Shown in pieces: positions 6,885 to 14,761 of a stretch of 28,276 bases of DNA (the stretch's first letter is position 1; each line of letters starts with the position of its first letter). Position numbers and translations under genes: made by a program. This stretch comes from Cryomorphaceae bacterium (lineage in GTDB: Bacteria > Bacteroidota > Bacteroidia > Flavobacteriales > Schleiferiaceae): contig JABMNC010000069.1 of assembly GCA_013205365.1 (NCBI GenBank), positions 1 through 28,276 on the forward strand, given 5' to 3'. The notes under the pieces were generated by a model, which had not been told where the DNA came from, made no database searches, and saw only the letters and a list, made by a program, of their open reading frames with translations.

Positions 6885-8201
6885 TCAGTCTAGAACACGT
6901 TCAATTTTGGCGCCGAGGTCGCGGAGTCGCTTGTCGATCTGCTCGTAGCCTCGATCAATTTGCTCAATGTTGTGAATGGTCGAGGTTCCTTCGGCACTCA
7001 GTGCGGCAATCAAAAGAGCAATTCCCGCGCGAATGTCGGGCGAGGACATTCGGGTAGCCCTTAGGCTGAACTTTCGATCCAGACCGATCACGCTCGCGCG
7101 GTGCGGGTCGCAAAGGATTATCTGGGCCCCCATTTCAATGAGGTTGTCTACAAAAAACAATCGGCTTTCAAACATCTTTTGGTGAACCAAAATAGAGCCA
7201 CGGGCCTGGGTAGCGGTTACCAAGACAATGCTCAATAGGTCGGGGGTAAAAAGAGGCCAGGGTCCGTCGGCGATGGTTACCATGGAGCCGTCAAGATAGG
7301 ATCCAATTTCGTAGTGCTCTTGCGCCGGGATGTAGAGGTCGTCTCCGCGCTCCTCTATGATAATTCCAAGCTTGCGGAATACGTTGGGGATTTGCCCAAG
7401 GTGGGCAATACCGGCATTTTTTATGGTAATTTCAGACTTGGTCATAGCGGCCAGGCCGATCCATGAACCAATTTCAATCATGTCGGGTAGGCATCGGTGC
7501 TCGGTGCCTGACAATCGGTCTACCCCGGTAATGCTGAGGCGGTTGCTCCCAATGCCCTCAATCTTGGCACCCATTCTAACGAGCATCGAGCAGAGTTGCT
7601 GCAGGTAGGGTTCACAGGCGGCATTATAGATGGTGGTCAATCCCTTGGCCAGTACTGCGGCCATTACAATGTTGGCAGTACCAGTTACTGAGGGTTCGTC
7701 GAGCAAAATATAGGCACCCTTGAGTCCTTCGGCTGGGGCCTCCACGCCGTAGAAGTAGGCCTCTTCTTCATAAATGAATTTTGCTCCGAGCTTCATGAAG
7801 CCCTCAAAGTGGGTGTCTAGTCGGCGGCGTCCAATTTTATCGCCACCGGGTTTGGGAATGTAGCCTTTCCCAAAGCGGCCAAGCATTGGTCCAACCACCA
7901 TAACGGATCCGCGCAATGAGGCCCCTTTGTTTTTATAGGTCGTGCCAAACAAATAATCAACATCCACGGAATCAGCTACAAACGTGAAATCGCCGGGTCC
8001 GTTTTTGCTAACGCGCACTCCGAAGTCGCCGATGATTTCGATGAGTTTATTGACATCGATAATGTCGGGTACGTTGGTAATGCGTACCGGCTCGTCGGTC
8101 AGCAGAACGGCACAAATTATTTGAAGTACTTCATTTTTAGCACCCTGAGGATGCACTTCGCCCTTGAGGGCTGTTCCGCCGGTAATTTTGAATGAGGCCA
8201 T
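6885..8201 (-). CDS. murA: UDP-N-acetylglucosamine 1-carboxyvinyltransferase MurA (Asp variant)
   Basis: MurA transfers enolpyruvate from PEP to UDP-GlcNAc, the first committed step of peptidoglycan synthesis, in the cytoplasm. The protein has 438 residues from the ATG giving MASFKITGG; a GTG two codons earlier overlaps the previous stop and is less likely. Catalytic Lys22-Asn23 (GAKNE), Arg97 (SLRGS), the Asp of FTPDLLS and the Arg of DIRAGIALL are present. The loop residue matching E. coli Cys115 is Asp121 (PGGDKIGRRRLD). Fosfomycin alkylates that cysteine, and Cys-to-Asp enzymes from other bacteria are active but insensitive, so intrinsic fosfomycin tolerance at the target is predicted. 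It sits 2 bases after the DUF4290 gene. Confidence 0.97.
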   Translation of the reverse strand: MASFKITGGTALKGEVHPQGAKNEVLQIICAVLLTDEPVRITNVPDIIDVNKLIEIIGDFGVRVSKNGPGDFTFVADSVDVDYLFGTTYKNKGASLRGSVMVVGPMLGRFGKGYIPKPGGDKIGRRRLDTHFEGFMKLGAKFIYEEEAYFYGVEAPAEGLKGAYILLDEPSVTGTANIVMAAVLAKGLTTIYNAACEPYLQQLCSMLVRMGAKIEGIGSNRLSITGVDRLSGTEHRCLPDMIEIGSWIGLAAMTKSEITIKNAGIAHLGQIPNVFRKLGIIIEERGDDLYIPAQEHYEIGSYLDGSMVTIADGPWPLFTPDLLSIVLVTATQARGSILVHQKMFESRLFFVDNLIEMGAQIILCDPHRASVIGLDRKFSLRATRMSSPDIRAGIALLIAALSAEGTSTIHNIEQIDRGYEQIDKRLRDLGAKIERVLD

Positions 8202-8203
8202 AC

Positions 8204-8875
8204 TCACTTGCGGGTAAATCCGCCTTTGCGTTTGTTAAAATTAGAAGAATTCATGGGCTTCTTTTTGCGGTTTTTGGCATGCAAGGGCGCGTTCTGTGAG
8301 ACCACTCCTTTGGCGACTGACAGGGCAGAGCCTTCTTGCCCCAAGCGTCCACCCGAAAGCAGCCGGAGGTCGTTAAAAATTACGGCGTCGTCTACGGTGT
8401 CTTTGTTCCAACTCAGGTAGGCCCGCTTCATTTGGTTGGCAATGTCGTACTCAATTCCTTGACGTTCTTCGCTAGGCTCCATTTCGGCGACCGTACTGAT
8501 GAGGTTTTGAAGAATCACGCCATAGTATCGATGGCTTCGGCTTTTTGCCGGGTAGGGCACTCGTTCGGGCTTGGCTTCGAGCAGTTCGCGCTGGGGAGCA
8601 GGGTAGGGGCCGTCGACGTCCAATTCAAACTTAGACATAACGTGAAGGTGGTCCCAAACCTTGCGAGCAAAGTCAGGCTGCCCTCGCATGGCCGGGTTCA
8701 AGCGGCCGACCGTGTCCACAATATGCGCGGCAGACTCGGTACGCTTGGCTTTATCGTCTAGGGTCAAACAAAATTCGAGCATGGTTTGAACGAGGCGGCC
8801 GTACTCCCCAAGGGTCATCTCGGGGCGGTCTGTGTTATAGTCTAGAGACAGTGTGGTAATACTTGCAGTTTCCAT
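8204..8875 (-). CDS. DUF4290 domain-containing protein
   Basis: This is a conserved Bacteroidota protein of unknown function, 223 residues. I start it at the ATG giving METASITTLSLDYNT because the family begins close to a YNT motif, the ATG lies 13 bases after the uvrD stop, and AGGAG sits 7 bases before it. A longer frame back to 8950 would overlap uvrD. Family features are EYGRLVQTML near the N-terminus, DFARKVWDHLHVMSKFELDVDGPYP in two parts around residues 69-95, and SHRYYGVILQNLI. The tail is strongly basic (KNRKKKP...NKRKGGFTRK), which suggests contact with nucleic acid or phosphate-rich partners, but that is inference. Its place directly before murA is a recurrent arrangement as I recall it, and may point to an envelope-related job. 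Confidence 0.85.
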   Translation of the reverse strand: METASITTLSLDYNTDRPEMTLGEYGRLVQTMLEFCLTLDDKAKRTESAAHIVDTVGRLNPAMRGQPDFARKVWDHLHVMSKFELDVDGPYPAPQRELLEAKPERVPYPAKSRSHRYYGVILQNLISTVAEMEPSEERQGIEYDIANQMKRAYLSWNKDTVDDAVIFNDLRLLSGGRLGQEGSALSVAKGVVSQNAPLHAKNRKKKPMNSSNFNKRKGGFTRK

Positions 8876-8882
8876 GGTTGTG

Positions 8883-8887
8883 CTCCT
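8883..8887 (-). promoter_or_regulatory. Shine-Dalgarno-like AGGAG before the DUF4290 start
   Basis: On the minus strand AGGAG is followed by 7 bases and then ATG at 8875. It supports the short start for the DUF4290 protein. It stands out because almost no start in the ribosomal operon has such a sequence. Confidence 0.55.
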
Positions 8888-8888
8888 G

Positions 8889-11234
8889 CTAAGCCAGGAG
8901 CTGCAATTTAGCGAACTTAAGAAGGAGTTTCTTTTCGCCCGCGTTATCAAATTTTATGGTGGCTTTACCGCCATCGGCGGCGGATTCCACTTCGGTCACG
9001 GTGCCTGCTCCAAATCGGTCGTGAAGCACGCGAACCCCTGGGGACAAAATTAGTTCGTTTGCGGGAATTCCCGACGCAGCACTTGCCTGCCCTAAAGGCT
9101 TTAAGTTTTCTGGCTTTCTAAAGCGTATTGGAGCTGGCGGCGGTCCCGCTGGCTTTGATGCGGAGCCGCTTCGGTTAAAGGCGCCGCCCCCCCTAAAAGT
9201 TTGAGGTTGGTCGGGGTCGCCAAAGGCATCGCGCAGCTCCCTCGGCACTCCATAATTTTTAACAACCTCAGGCAGATGCACGTCCAAGTGCTCGTCGTCT
9301 AGTTCGTCGAGGAACCTACTGGGTTCGCAGTCCATGAGCTTGCCCCAACGGTAGCGCACTCGTGCATGCGTCAAATATGCCCTCTGTTCCGCGCGCGTTA
9401 GAGCAACATAAAAAAGCCTTCGTTCCTCCTCGAGGTCGCTGCGGGAATTCATCGCCATCATCGACGGGAAGAGACTGTCTTCTAAGCCCACCACAAAAAC
9501 CACGGGAAATTCTAATCCCTTTGCCAGGTGAATCGTCATGAGGGTAACCTTGGGCTCGTTGCTTTCTTGCTCGTCGCGGTCGGTAAAAAGGGCCACATCC
9601 TGCAGAAAGGCCCCCAAGCTCGGATTCCCGTCTTCGGTTTGGCTTTGCTGCTCCACAAAGTCTTTGATGCCGTTGAGCAATTCTTGAATGTTCTCGTACC
9701 TACTGATTCCCTCTGGCGACTTGTCTTCTGCCAGCAACTTTACAAGGCCGCTGCTGCGCACGATGTGCTCCACCGTTCCAAATGCGTCCTGCTGGCTGGC
9801 GATAATGCGGTAGGAGTCGATTAGGTCGGCGAAGGCCTCTAGGCGCTCTGAAGTGGGTCTGTTAATGCCTAAATCCCAAGACGTTGCGTTGCGCACGGCC
9901 TCCCAAACGGGTACTTTTTTCTCGTTGGCCACAATAGTTAGGCGGGCCAGGGTAGTTTCACCAATTCCGCGCCCTGGCAAATTGATTACCCGACGAAGGG
10001 CCTCTTCGTCGCCAGCATTAACCGTCAAGCGCACATAGGCCAGAACGTCCTTGATTTCCTTGCGCTGGTAAAAGGAGAGTCCGCCATAAATCTGGTAGGG
10101 AATGTTTCGACGGCGCAGCGCGTCTTCAAAGGACCTCGATTGCGCATTCGTACGGTACAAAATGGCAAAATCGCTGTAGTGGTGCTGTTCGCGGTGCACT
10201 AAGTCCCAGGTGGTTTGGGCCACATACTGGCCTTCGTCAGAATCGCTGACGCTCTGGTGTACTACGATTTTTTCGCCCAGCGGATTCTCGGTCCAAACGT
10301 CCTTTTGAAGCTGCTCCTTGTTGTGCGAAATCAGGGTGTTGGCAGCACTAACGATGCGCTTGGTGCTTCGGTAGTTTTGCTCCAATTTATATAGAGCCGC
10401 ATCGGGGTAGTCATTTTGAAAATTCAAAATATTGCGGATGTTGGCTCCCCTGAACGAATAGATACTCTGGGCGTCGTCGCCGACTACGCAAATATTCTCA
10501 AAGCGGCTGGCAAGTGCCTTGACAATAAGGTACTGGGCATGGTTGGTGTCTTGGTACTCGTCGACCAGCAGGTATCGAAACCGTTCCTGGTATTTAGCCA
10601 GGGCGTCTGGAAAGCGAGCAAAAAGTTCATTGGTCTTGAGCAGCAAGTCGTCAAAATCCATGGCGCCCGCCCTAAAGCAGCGCTCCATATACTGGCTATA
10701 GACGTCTCCCAGCTTTGGCATTCTGGCCGAGGCATCCTGCTCTTGAAGGTCGGCCCGTGCTGCATAAGTCTTGGGCGTTATTAGGTTGTTTTTATAGGCC
10801 GAAATCCTCGACGCAACTGATTTTGTCTTATAAATCTCTTTGTCAAGGTTCAGTTCTTTGATGACGTTGGCCACCACTTTTTGAGCGTCCTCGGTATCAT
10901 AAATGGTGAAGTTGCTAGGGAAGCCAAGGCGACTGCCCTCGACCCTTAGGATTCGCGCAAAAATGGAGTGAAAGGTCCCCATCCAAACGTTTTTGGCTTC
11001 GTCCGGACTCACCACCTTAGAAATGCGCTCCTTCATTTCACGGGCCGCTTTGTTGGTGAAGGTGAGCGCTAGAATTTGGAATGCGTCCACTCCATTCGCA
11101 AGAAGGTGTGCTATGCGGTAGGTCAGTACTCGAGTCTTGCCCGAGCCGGCGCCTGCAATAACCATGACTGGACCCTTGATGTGTTCTGCGGCCTTGCGCT
11201 GCGCTGAATTGAGTCCGCTTAAAAGTCCTTCCAT
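8889..11234 (-). CDS. uvrD: ATP-dependent DNA helicase UvrD/PcrA (SF1A)
   Basis: This is a 3'-5' DNA helicase acting in nucleotide-excision and mismatch repair and in removing proteins from DNA. The protein has 781 residues from ATG (MEGLLSGLNSAQ); a TTG four codons earlier is unlikely. Helicase motifs appear in order: Q-motif LNSAQRKA, Walker A AGAGSGKT (27-34), Walker B LLVDEYQDTN (about 219-228), motif III GDDAQSIYSFRGA, motif IV YRTNAQSRSFE, motif V TIHLAKGLEFPVVFVVG (about 565), motif VI RRLFYVALTRA (about 605). Residues about 725-781 form the C-terminal Tudor-like domain of PcrA (GVRVLHDRFGAGTV), which in B. subtilis contacts RNA polymerase. It is the first gene of the minus-strand operon, behind a promoter divergent from rpsL. 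Confidence 0.96.
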   Translation of the reverse strand: MEGLLSGLNSAQRKAAEHIKGPVMVIAGAGSGKTRVLTYRIAHLLANGVDAFQILALTFTNKAAREMKERISKVVSPDEAKNVWMGTFHSIFARILRVEGSRLGFPSNFTIYDTEDAQKVVANVIKELNLDKEIYKTKSVASRISAYKNNLITPKTYAARADLQEQDASARMPKLGDVYSQYMERCFRAGAMDFDDLLLKTNELFARFPDALAKYQERFRYLLVDEYQDTNHAQYLIVKALASRFENICVVGDDAQSIYSFRGANIRNILNFQNDYPDAALYKLEQNYRSTKRIVSAANTLISHNKEQLQKDVWTENPLGEKIVVHQSVSDSDEGQYVAQTTWDLVHREQHHYSDFAILYRTNAQSRSFEDALRRRNIPYQIYGGLSFYQRKEIKDVLAYVRLTVNAGDEEALRRVINLPGRGIGETTLARLTIVANEKKVPVWEAVRNATSWDLGINRPTSERLEAFADLIDSYRIIASQQDAFGTVEHIVRSSGLVKLLAEDKSPEGISRYENIQELLNGIKDFVEQQSQTEDGNPSLGAFLQDVALFTDRDEQESNEPKVTLMTIHLAKGLEFPVVFVVGLEDSLFPSMMAMNSRSDLEEERRLFYVALTRAEQRAYLTHARVRYRWGKLMDCEPSRFLDELDDEHLDVHLPEVVKNYGVPRELRDAFGDPDQPQTFRGGGAFNRSGSASKPAGPPPAPIRFRKPENLKPLGQASAASGIPANELILSPGVRVLHDRFGAGTVTEVESAADGGKATIKFDNAGEKKLLLKFAKLQLLA

Positions 11235-11243
11235 GATCGGTGG

Positions 11244-11251
11244 CAAAAGTA
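11244..11251 (-). promoter_or_regulatory. Bacteroidota -7 promoter element for the uvrD operon
   Basis: The minus strand reads TACTTTTG, a full match to the TAnnTTTG element used by the Bacteroidota primary sigma factor. It ends 9 bases before the uvrD ATG, so the predicted transcript would have a leader of only a few bases. The -33 element is weak: GTG about 20 bases upstream rather than TTG. Confidence 0.65.
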
Positions 11252-11336
11252 GTTTGGGGCGGCGCCATGCTCACCCTAAGTGGAAAACTTTAAAATTCTT
11301 TTCGGTGCTAGGGTGTGGATAGAGAAGAATTTGTTC

Positions 11337-11344
11337 TACATTTG
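11337..11344 (+). promoter_or_regulatory. Bacteroidota -7 promoter element for the ribosomal operon
   Basis: TACATTTG matches the TAnnTTTG consensus. A TGTGG about 20 bases upstream (from 11314) could serve as a weak -33 box. Transcription would begin near 11349-11352, giving a leader of about 55 bases before the rpsL ATG. It is the only obvious promoter candidate I found for the whole 32-gene cluster. Confidence 0.65.
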
Positions 11345-11347
11345 CAG

Positions 11348-11402
11348 TCCCCAAAAAAGTGGGGATAAAATTATATTTCTACCGACGTTATATCACGTAG
11401 AA
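11348..11402 (+). promoter_or_regulatory. Structured 5' leader of rpsL with two hairpins
   Basis: Hairpin 1 pairs TCCCC (11348-11352) with GGGGA (11361-11365) around AAAAAAGT and would stand at the very 5' end of the mRNA. Hairpin 2 pairs TTCTAC (11377-11382) with GTAGAA (11397-11402), with an alternative ACGT/ACGT pairing inside. It ends 4 bases before the start codon. The pairings are visible; a role in stability or translational control is inference. Confidence 0.4.
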
Positions 11403-11406
11403 GAGT

Positions 11407-11790
11407 ATGCCAACGATCCAACAACTAGTCCGAAAAGGACGCGTAACCTTAGAGAAGAAGAGCAAGTCGGCCGCCTTGGACGCTTGTCCTCAGCGCCGTG
11501 GCGTTTGTACTAGGGTTTATACCACAACGCCTAAAAAGCCTAATTCCGCCATGCGCAAAGTTGCGCGGGTGCGTTTGACCAACGGAAACGAGGTCAACGC
11601 ATACATTGGTGGAGAAGGACACAACCTGCAAGAGCACAGCATTGTGCTGGTTCGCGGAGGTCGTGTGAAGGATTTACCAGGGGTTCGCTACCACATTGTG
11701 CGTGGAGCCCTTGATACGGCCGGTGTCAACGGCCGCATGCAACGCCGTTCCAAGTACGGTACCAAGCGTCCTAAGGCCAAAAAAAATTAA
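11407..11790 (+). CDS. rpsL: 30S ribosomal protein S12 (uS12)
   Basis: S12 lines the decoding centre of the small subunit and monitors codon-anticodon pairing. It has 127 residues, close to the usual length. The two conserved loops are intact: TTPKKPNSAMRK with Lys43 and GGRVKDLPGVRYH with Lys88, Asp89 and Pro91. These are the wild-type residues at sites where substitutions give streptomycin resistance, and Asp89 is the position methylthiolated by RimO in E. coli. It is the first gene of the 32-gene plus-strand cluster, 9 bases before rpsG. No strong Shine-Dalgarno is present; only AGAAGAG lies just upstream. Confidence 0.98.
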   Translation: MPTIQQLVRKGRVTLEKKSKSAALDACPQRRGVCTRVYTTTPKKPNSAMRKVARVRLTNGNEVNAYIGGEGHNLQEHSIVLVRGGRVKDLPGVRYHIVRGALDTAGVNGRMQRRSKYGTKRPKAKKN

Positions 11791-11799
11791 TAAGGAATC

Positions 11800-12270
11800 A
11801 TGAGAAAGACTCGTGCTAAGAAGCGCCCTTTATTGCCCGATCCGCGTTTTAACGACCCCCTCGTTACTCGTTTTGTAAACAACATGATGTACGACGGTAA
11901 GAAGTCTACTGCATTCAAGATTTTTTACGACGCCATTGATTTGGTTTCTCAAAGAACGGGAGAGGCCAACGGCCTTGATCAGTGGAAGTCAGCCCTTACC
12001 AATGTCATGCCCCATGTGGAAGTTCGCAGCCGTCGAGTAGGAGGTGCTACGTTCCAGATTCCCCAGCAGATTCGCCCAGAGCGCAAGATTTCGGTTGCCA
12101 TTAAGTGGTTAATCGGATACTCGCGCCAGCGCAACGAAAAAAGCATGGCAGGCAAGCTTGCCGGAGAGATTTTAGCTGCGGCTAAAGAAGAAGGTGCAGC
12201 CGTTAAAAAGCGCTTGGATACGCACAAGATGGCAGAAGCCAACAAGGCATTCTCACACTTCCGTTTCTAA
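11800..12270 (+). CDS. rpsG: 30S ribosomal protein S7 (uS7)
   Basis: S7 nucleates assembly of the 30S head by binding the 3' domain of 16S rRNA and lies near the E-site tRNA. It has 156 residues, the common bacterial length. Typical features are the basic N-terminus MRKTRAKKR, RFVNNMMYDGKKSTA, the GGATFQIPQQIRPERK strand segment and the C-terminal HKMAEANKAFSHFRF. The start has AAGGA 4 bases before the ATG, the only gene in this cluster with a passable Shine-Dalgarno. The 9-base gap to rpsL leaves no room for the long intercistronic structure where S7 represses the E. coli str operon. Confidence 0.98.
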   Translation: MRKTRAKKRPLLPDPRFNDPLVTRFVNNMMYDGKKSTAFKIFYDAIDLVSQRTGEANGLDQWKSALTNVMPHVEVRSRRVGGATFQIPQQIRPERKISVAIKWLIGYSRQRNEKSMAGKLAGEILAAAKEEGAAVKKRLDTHKMAEANKAFSHFRF

Positions 12271-12294
12271 ATATTATAGATTACGTACTTCAAG

Positions 12295-14427
12295 ATGGCT
12301 TCACGCGACTTACTATTCACCCGTAACATTGGTATCATGGCACACATCGATGCCGGAAAGACCACTACTACGGAGCGTATTCTTTACTACACTGGCGTGA
12401 GCCACAAAATTGGCGAGGTGCACGACGGCGCGGCAACTATGGACTGGATGGTTCAGGAGCAAGAGCGCGGAATCACCATAACCTCGGCAGCAACAACTTG
12501 TTTTTGGCGCTTTCCTACCGTTCAAGGCGAGGATATCGCTGGCCAGACCGAAGAATACAAGATTAATATTATTGACACTCCAGGACACGTAGACTTTACG
12601 GTAGAAGTGGAGCGTTCCTTGCGTGTTCTTGACGGTGCTGTTGCGCTGTTGTGTGCAGTAGGTGGAGTACAGCCTCAAACCGAGACCGTGTGGCGCCAGG
12701 CTACCAAGTACAGCGTTCCCCGTATTGCCTTCGTGAATAAAATGGATCGTACAGGTGCAGACTTCTTTAATGTAGTTCGCCAAATTGACGAGAAGCTTCG
12801 TGGCAACGCCGTTCCCCTTCAGATTCCCATTGGTGCTGAGGCGGAGTTTCGCGGTATTGTAGACCTGCTCGACAAGAAGGCCCTCATTTGGGAAGACGAG
12901 ACCCAGGGAATGACCTACAAGATTATTGACATTCCTGCTGACTTAGTAGACGTTGTCGACGAGTACCGCGAGAAGCTTGTTGAAGCCGTTGCGGAATTCG
13001 ACGACAATCTTATGGAGAAGTTTTTTGACGATCCCGCGAGTATTACCCGCGAGGAATTGACTGGGGCCATTCGCAAAGCAGTTATTGCCATGAAGATTAC
13101 TCCGGTACTTTGTGGGTCTGCATTCAAAAACAAGGGTGTTCAGACCATGCTCGACGCGGTTATGGAATACCTTCCTTCTCCGCTTGATGTGGAGGCAATC
13201 TCGGGCATCAATCCTGATACCGACGAAGTAGAAACTCGCAAGCCGGATTCTTCGGAGCCATTTGCAGCCCTTGCATTCAAGATTGCGACCGATCCTTTTG
13301 TGGGTCGCCTGTGCTTCTTCCGCGTGTATTCGGGTAAAATCAATGCAGGGTCCTACGTCAAAAACATGCGTACCGACAACAAGGAGCGCATCAGCCGTAT
13401 TTTTCAGATGCATGCTAACAAGCAAAATCCGATTGACGTAATCGAAGCCGGTGACATTGGAGCAGGCGTTGGTTTTAAAGACATTCGCACCGGAGATACC
13501 CTATGCGACGAGAAAAAGCCAATCGTCCTTGAATCAATGAGCTTCCCTGAGCCGGTTATCGGACTCGCGGTAGAGCCAAAGACCCAAGCTGATATCGATA
13601 AATTGGGAATGTCTCTTGCCAAGTTGGCCGAAGAGGATCCAACCTTCCGTGTGCACACCGACGAAGAGACAGGCCAGACCATTATCTCTGGTATGGGTGA
13701 GCTTCACCTTGAGATTATTGTTGACCGCTTAAAGCGTGAGTTTAAGGTGGAATGCAATCAGGGAGCTCCTCAGGTTCAGTACAAAGAAGCCTTGACCACG
13801 ACTATCAACCACCGTGAGGTGTACAAGAAGCAGACTGGTGGTCGCGGTAAGTTCGCCGACATTGTCTTCACAATCGGGCCCGCAGACGAGGGTCATCTTA
13901 GCGGACTTCAGTTCGTCAATGAAATTAAGGGCGGAAACATTCCTAAGGAATATGTACCGTCTATTGAGAAAGGCTTTAAGGAAGCAATGAAGAATGGTCC
14001 CTTGGCAGGATACGGAATGGATACGATGAAGGTTGTTCTTTCAGACGGTTCCTTCCACCCGGTTGACTCGGATTCCCTTTCTTTTGAGCTTGCCGCTAAA
14101 GTTGGCTACCGCGAGGCAGCCCGCAAGGCCCGCCCCGTTATTCTTGAACCCATCATGAAGATGGAAGTGGTTATGCCCGAGATTAACATGGGTGATGTCG
14201 TTGGCGACCTCAATAAGCGTCGTGGAATGGTCGAGGGTATGGATGCTAAGGATGGCGATAGCCTTGTCCGCGCCAAAGTGCCTTTGAGCGAAATGTTTGG
14301 TTACGTGACCACTCTTCGGACCTTGACCTCTGGTCGTGGTTCCTCGAGCATGGAATTCAGCCACTTCTCAGAGACTCCGCAAAACATTGCTGAGGCAGTT
14401 ATAGAAAAAGTAAAAGGTAAAAAATAG
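12295..14427 (+). CDS. fusA: Elongation factor G
   Basis: EF-G is the GTPase that moves tRNAs and mRNA through the ribosome and, with RRF, splits spent ribosomes. It has 710 residues with five domains in order. The G domain has P-loop AHIDAGKT at 16-23, switch I ERGITITSAATT, DTPGH at 94-98 and NKMD at 148-151. Domain II starts near 310, and domains III-V end in the FGYVTTLRTLTSGRG segment. A segment after switch I (WRFPTVQGEDIAGQTEEYK) is longer than in E. coli and resembles other Bacteroidota EF-G. It is followed after 5 bases by rpsJ, so the tuf gene found here in proteobacteria is missing. The 24-base gap upstream has no Shine-Dalgarno. Confidence 0.98.
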   Translation: MASRDLLFTRNIGIMAHIDAGKTTTTERILYYTGVSHKIGEVHDGAATMDWMVQEQERGITITSAATTCFWRFPTVQGEDIAGQTEEYKINIIDTPGHVDFTVEVERSLRVLDGAVALLCAVGGVQPQTETVWRQATKYSVPRIAFVNKMDRTGADFFNVVRQIDEKLRGNAVPLQIPIGAEAEFRGIVDLLDKKALIWEDETQGMTYKIIDIPADLVDVVDEYREKLVEAVAEFDDNLMEKFFDDPASITREELTGAIRKAVIAMKITPVLCGSAFKNKGVQTMLDAVMEYLPSPLDVEAISGINPDTDEVETRKPDSSEPFAALAFKIATDPFVGRLCFFRVYSGKINAGSYVKNMRTDNKERISRIFQMHANKQNPIDVIEAGDIGAGVGFKDIRTGDTLCDEKKPIVLESMSFPEPVIGLAVEPKTQADIDKLGMSLAKLAEEDPTFRVHTDEETGQTIISGMGELHLEIIVDRLKREFKVECNQGAPQVQYKEALTTTINHREVYKKQTGGRGKFADIVFTIGPADEGHLSGLQFVNEIKGGNIPKEYVPSIEKGFKEAMKNGPLAGYGMDTMKVVLSDGSFHPVDSDSLSFELAAKVGYREAARKARPVILEPIMKMEVVMPEINMGDVVGDLNKRRGMVEGMDAKDGDSLVRAKVPLSEMFGYVTTLRTLTSGRGSSSMEFSHFSETPQNIAEAVIEKVKGKK

Positions 14428-14432
14428 GATCG

Positions 14433-14738
14433 ATGAGCCAGAAAATTCGTATCAAGCTTAAGTCCTACGATCACAATCTCGTAGACAAAAGTGCAGAGAA
14501 AATTGTTAAGACGGTAAAGAGTACCGGAGCTGTGGTCAATGGCCCGATTCCCTTGCCCACCAATAAGCGCATCTATACGGTGCTGCGTAGCCCGCACGTC
14601 AATAAAAAGGCGCGTGAGCAGTTTGAGTTGTCAAGCTACAAGCGTTTGCTTGACATCTATTCGTCGTCCAGCAAAACTATCGACGCCCTTATGAAGCTTG
14701 AGCTTCCGAGTGGTGTTGAGGTAGAGATCAAAGTATAA
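14433..14738 (+). CDS. rpsJ: 30S ribosomal protein S10 (uS10, NusE)
   Basis: S10 belongs to the 30S head and, with NusB, acts in antitermination of rRNA transcription; it also links NusG-bound polymerase to the ribosome. It has 101 residues, near the usual 100-105. Recognisable parts are QKIRIKLKSYDHNLVDKSA, TGAVVNGPIPLPTNKRIYTVLRSPHV in two stretches, and REQFELSSYKRLLDIY. In E. coli it heads its own operon with an L4-controlled leader. Here only 5 bases separate it from fusA, so no such leader exists and str and S10 units are merged. Confidence 0.98.
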   Translation: MSQKIRIKLKSYDHNLVDKSAEKIVKTVKSTGAVVNGPIPLPTNKRIYTVLRSPHVNKKAREQFELSSYKRLLDIYSSSSKTIDALMKLELPSGVEVEIKV

Positions 14739-14761
14739 TAACCCCCTAAGAATTCCTCATT

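Noticed and set aside
8202..8207. GTG start of murA giving MSMASF
   Set aside because: Only two extra residues; the ATG at 8201 matches the usual MurA N-terminus. The GTGA overlap remains a minor possibility.
8876..8950. Longer N-terminus for the DUF4290 protein from 8950
   Set aside because: It overlaps the uvrD coding end and adds residues unlike the family; the ATG at 8875 has AGGAG upstream and matches the usual family start.
11235..11246. TTG start of uvrD giving MPPIMEG
   Set aside because: Rare start codon placed next to the predicted -7 element; the ATG at 11234 gives a normal helicase N-terminus.
11348..11365. CCCC/GGGG hairpin after the rpsL promoter as an intrinsic terminator
   Set aside because: The stem has only 5 bp and is followed by ATAAAATTATATTT rather than a clean T run; it is more likely a 5'-end structure.
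12313..12783. Long antisense frames opposite fusA, rpsH, rpoA, dnaJ and the PorP-like gene
   Set aside because: They lie opposite genes with clear family motifs, lack recognisable domains or own start signals, and their composition is that of reversed coding sequence.
14428..14432. A missing or degraded tuf gene between fusA and rpsJ
   Set aside because: The gap is 5 bases with no remnant; in Bacteroidota tuf normally lies elsewhere, so this is the standard order and not a deletion.
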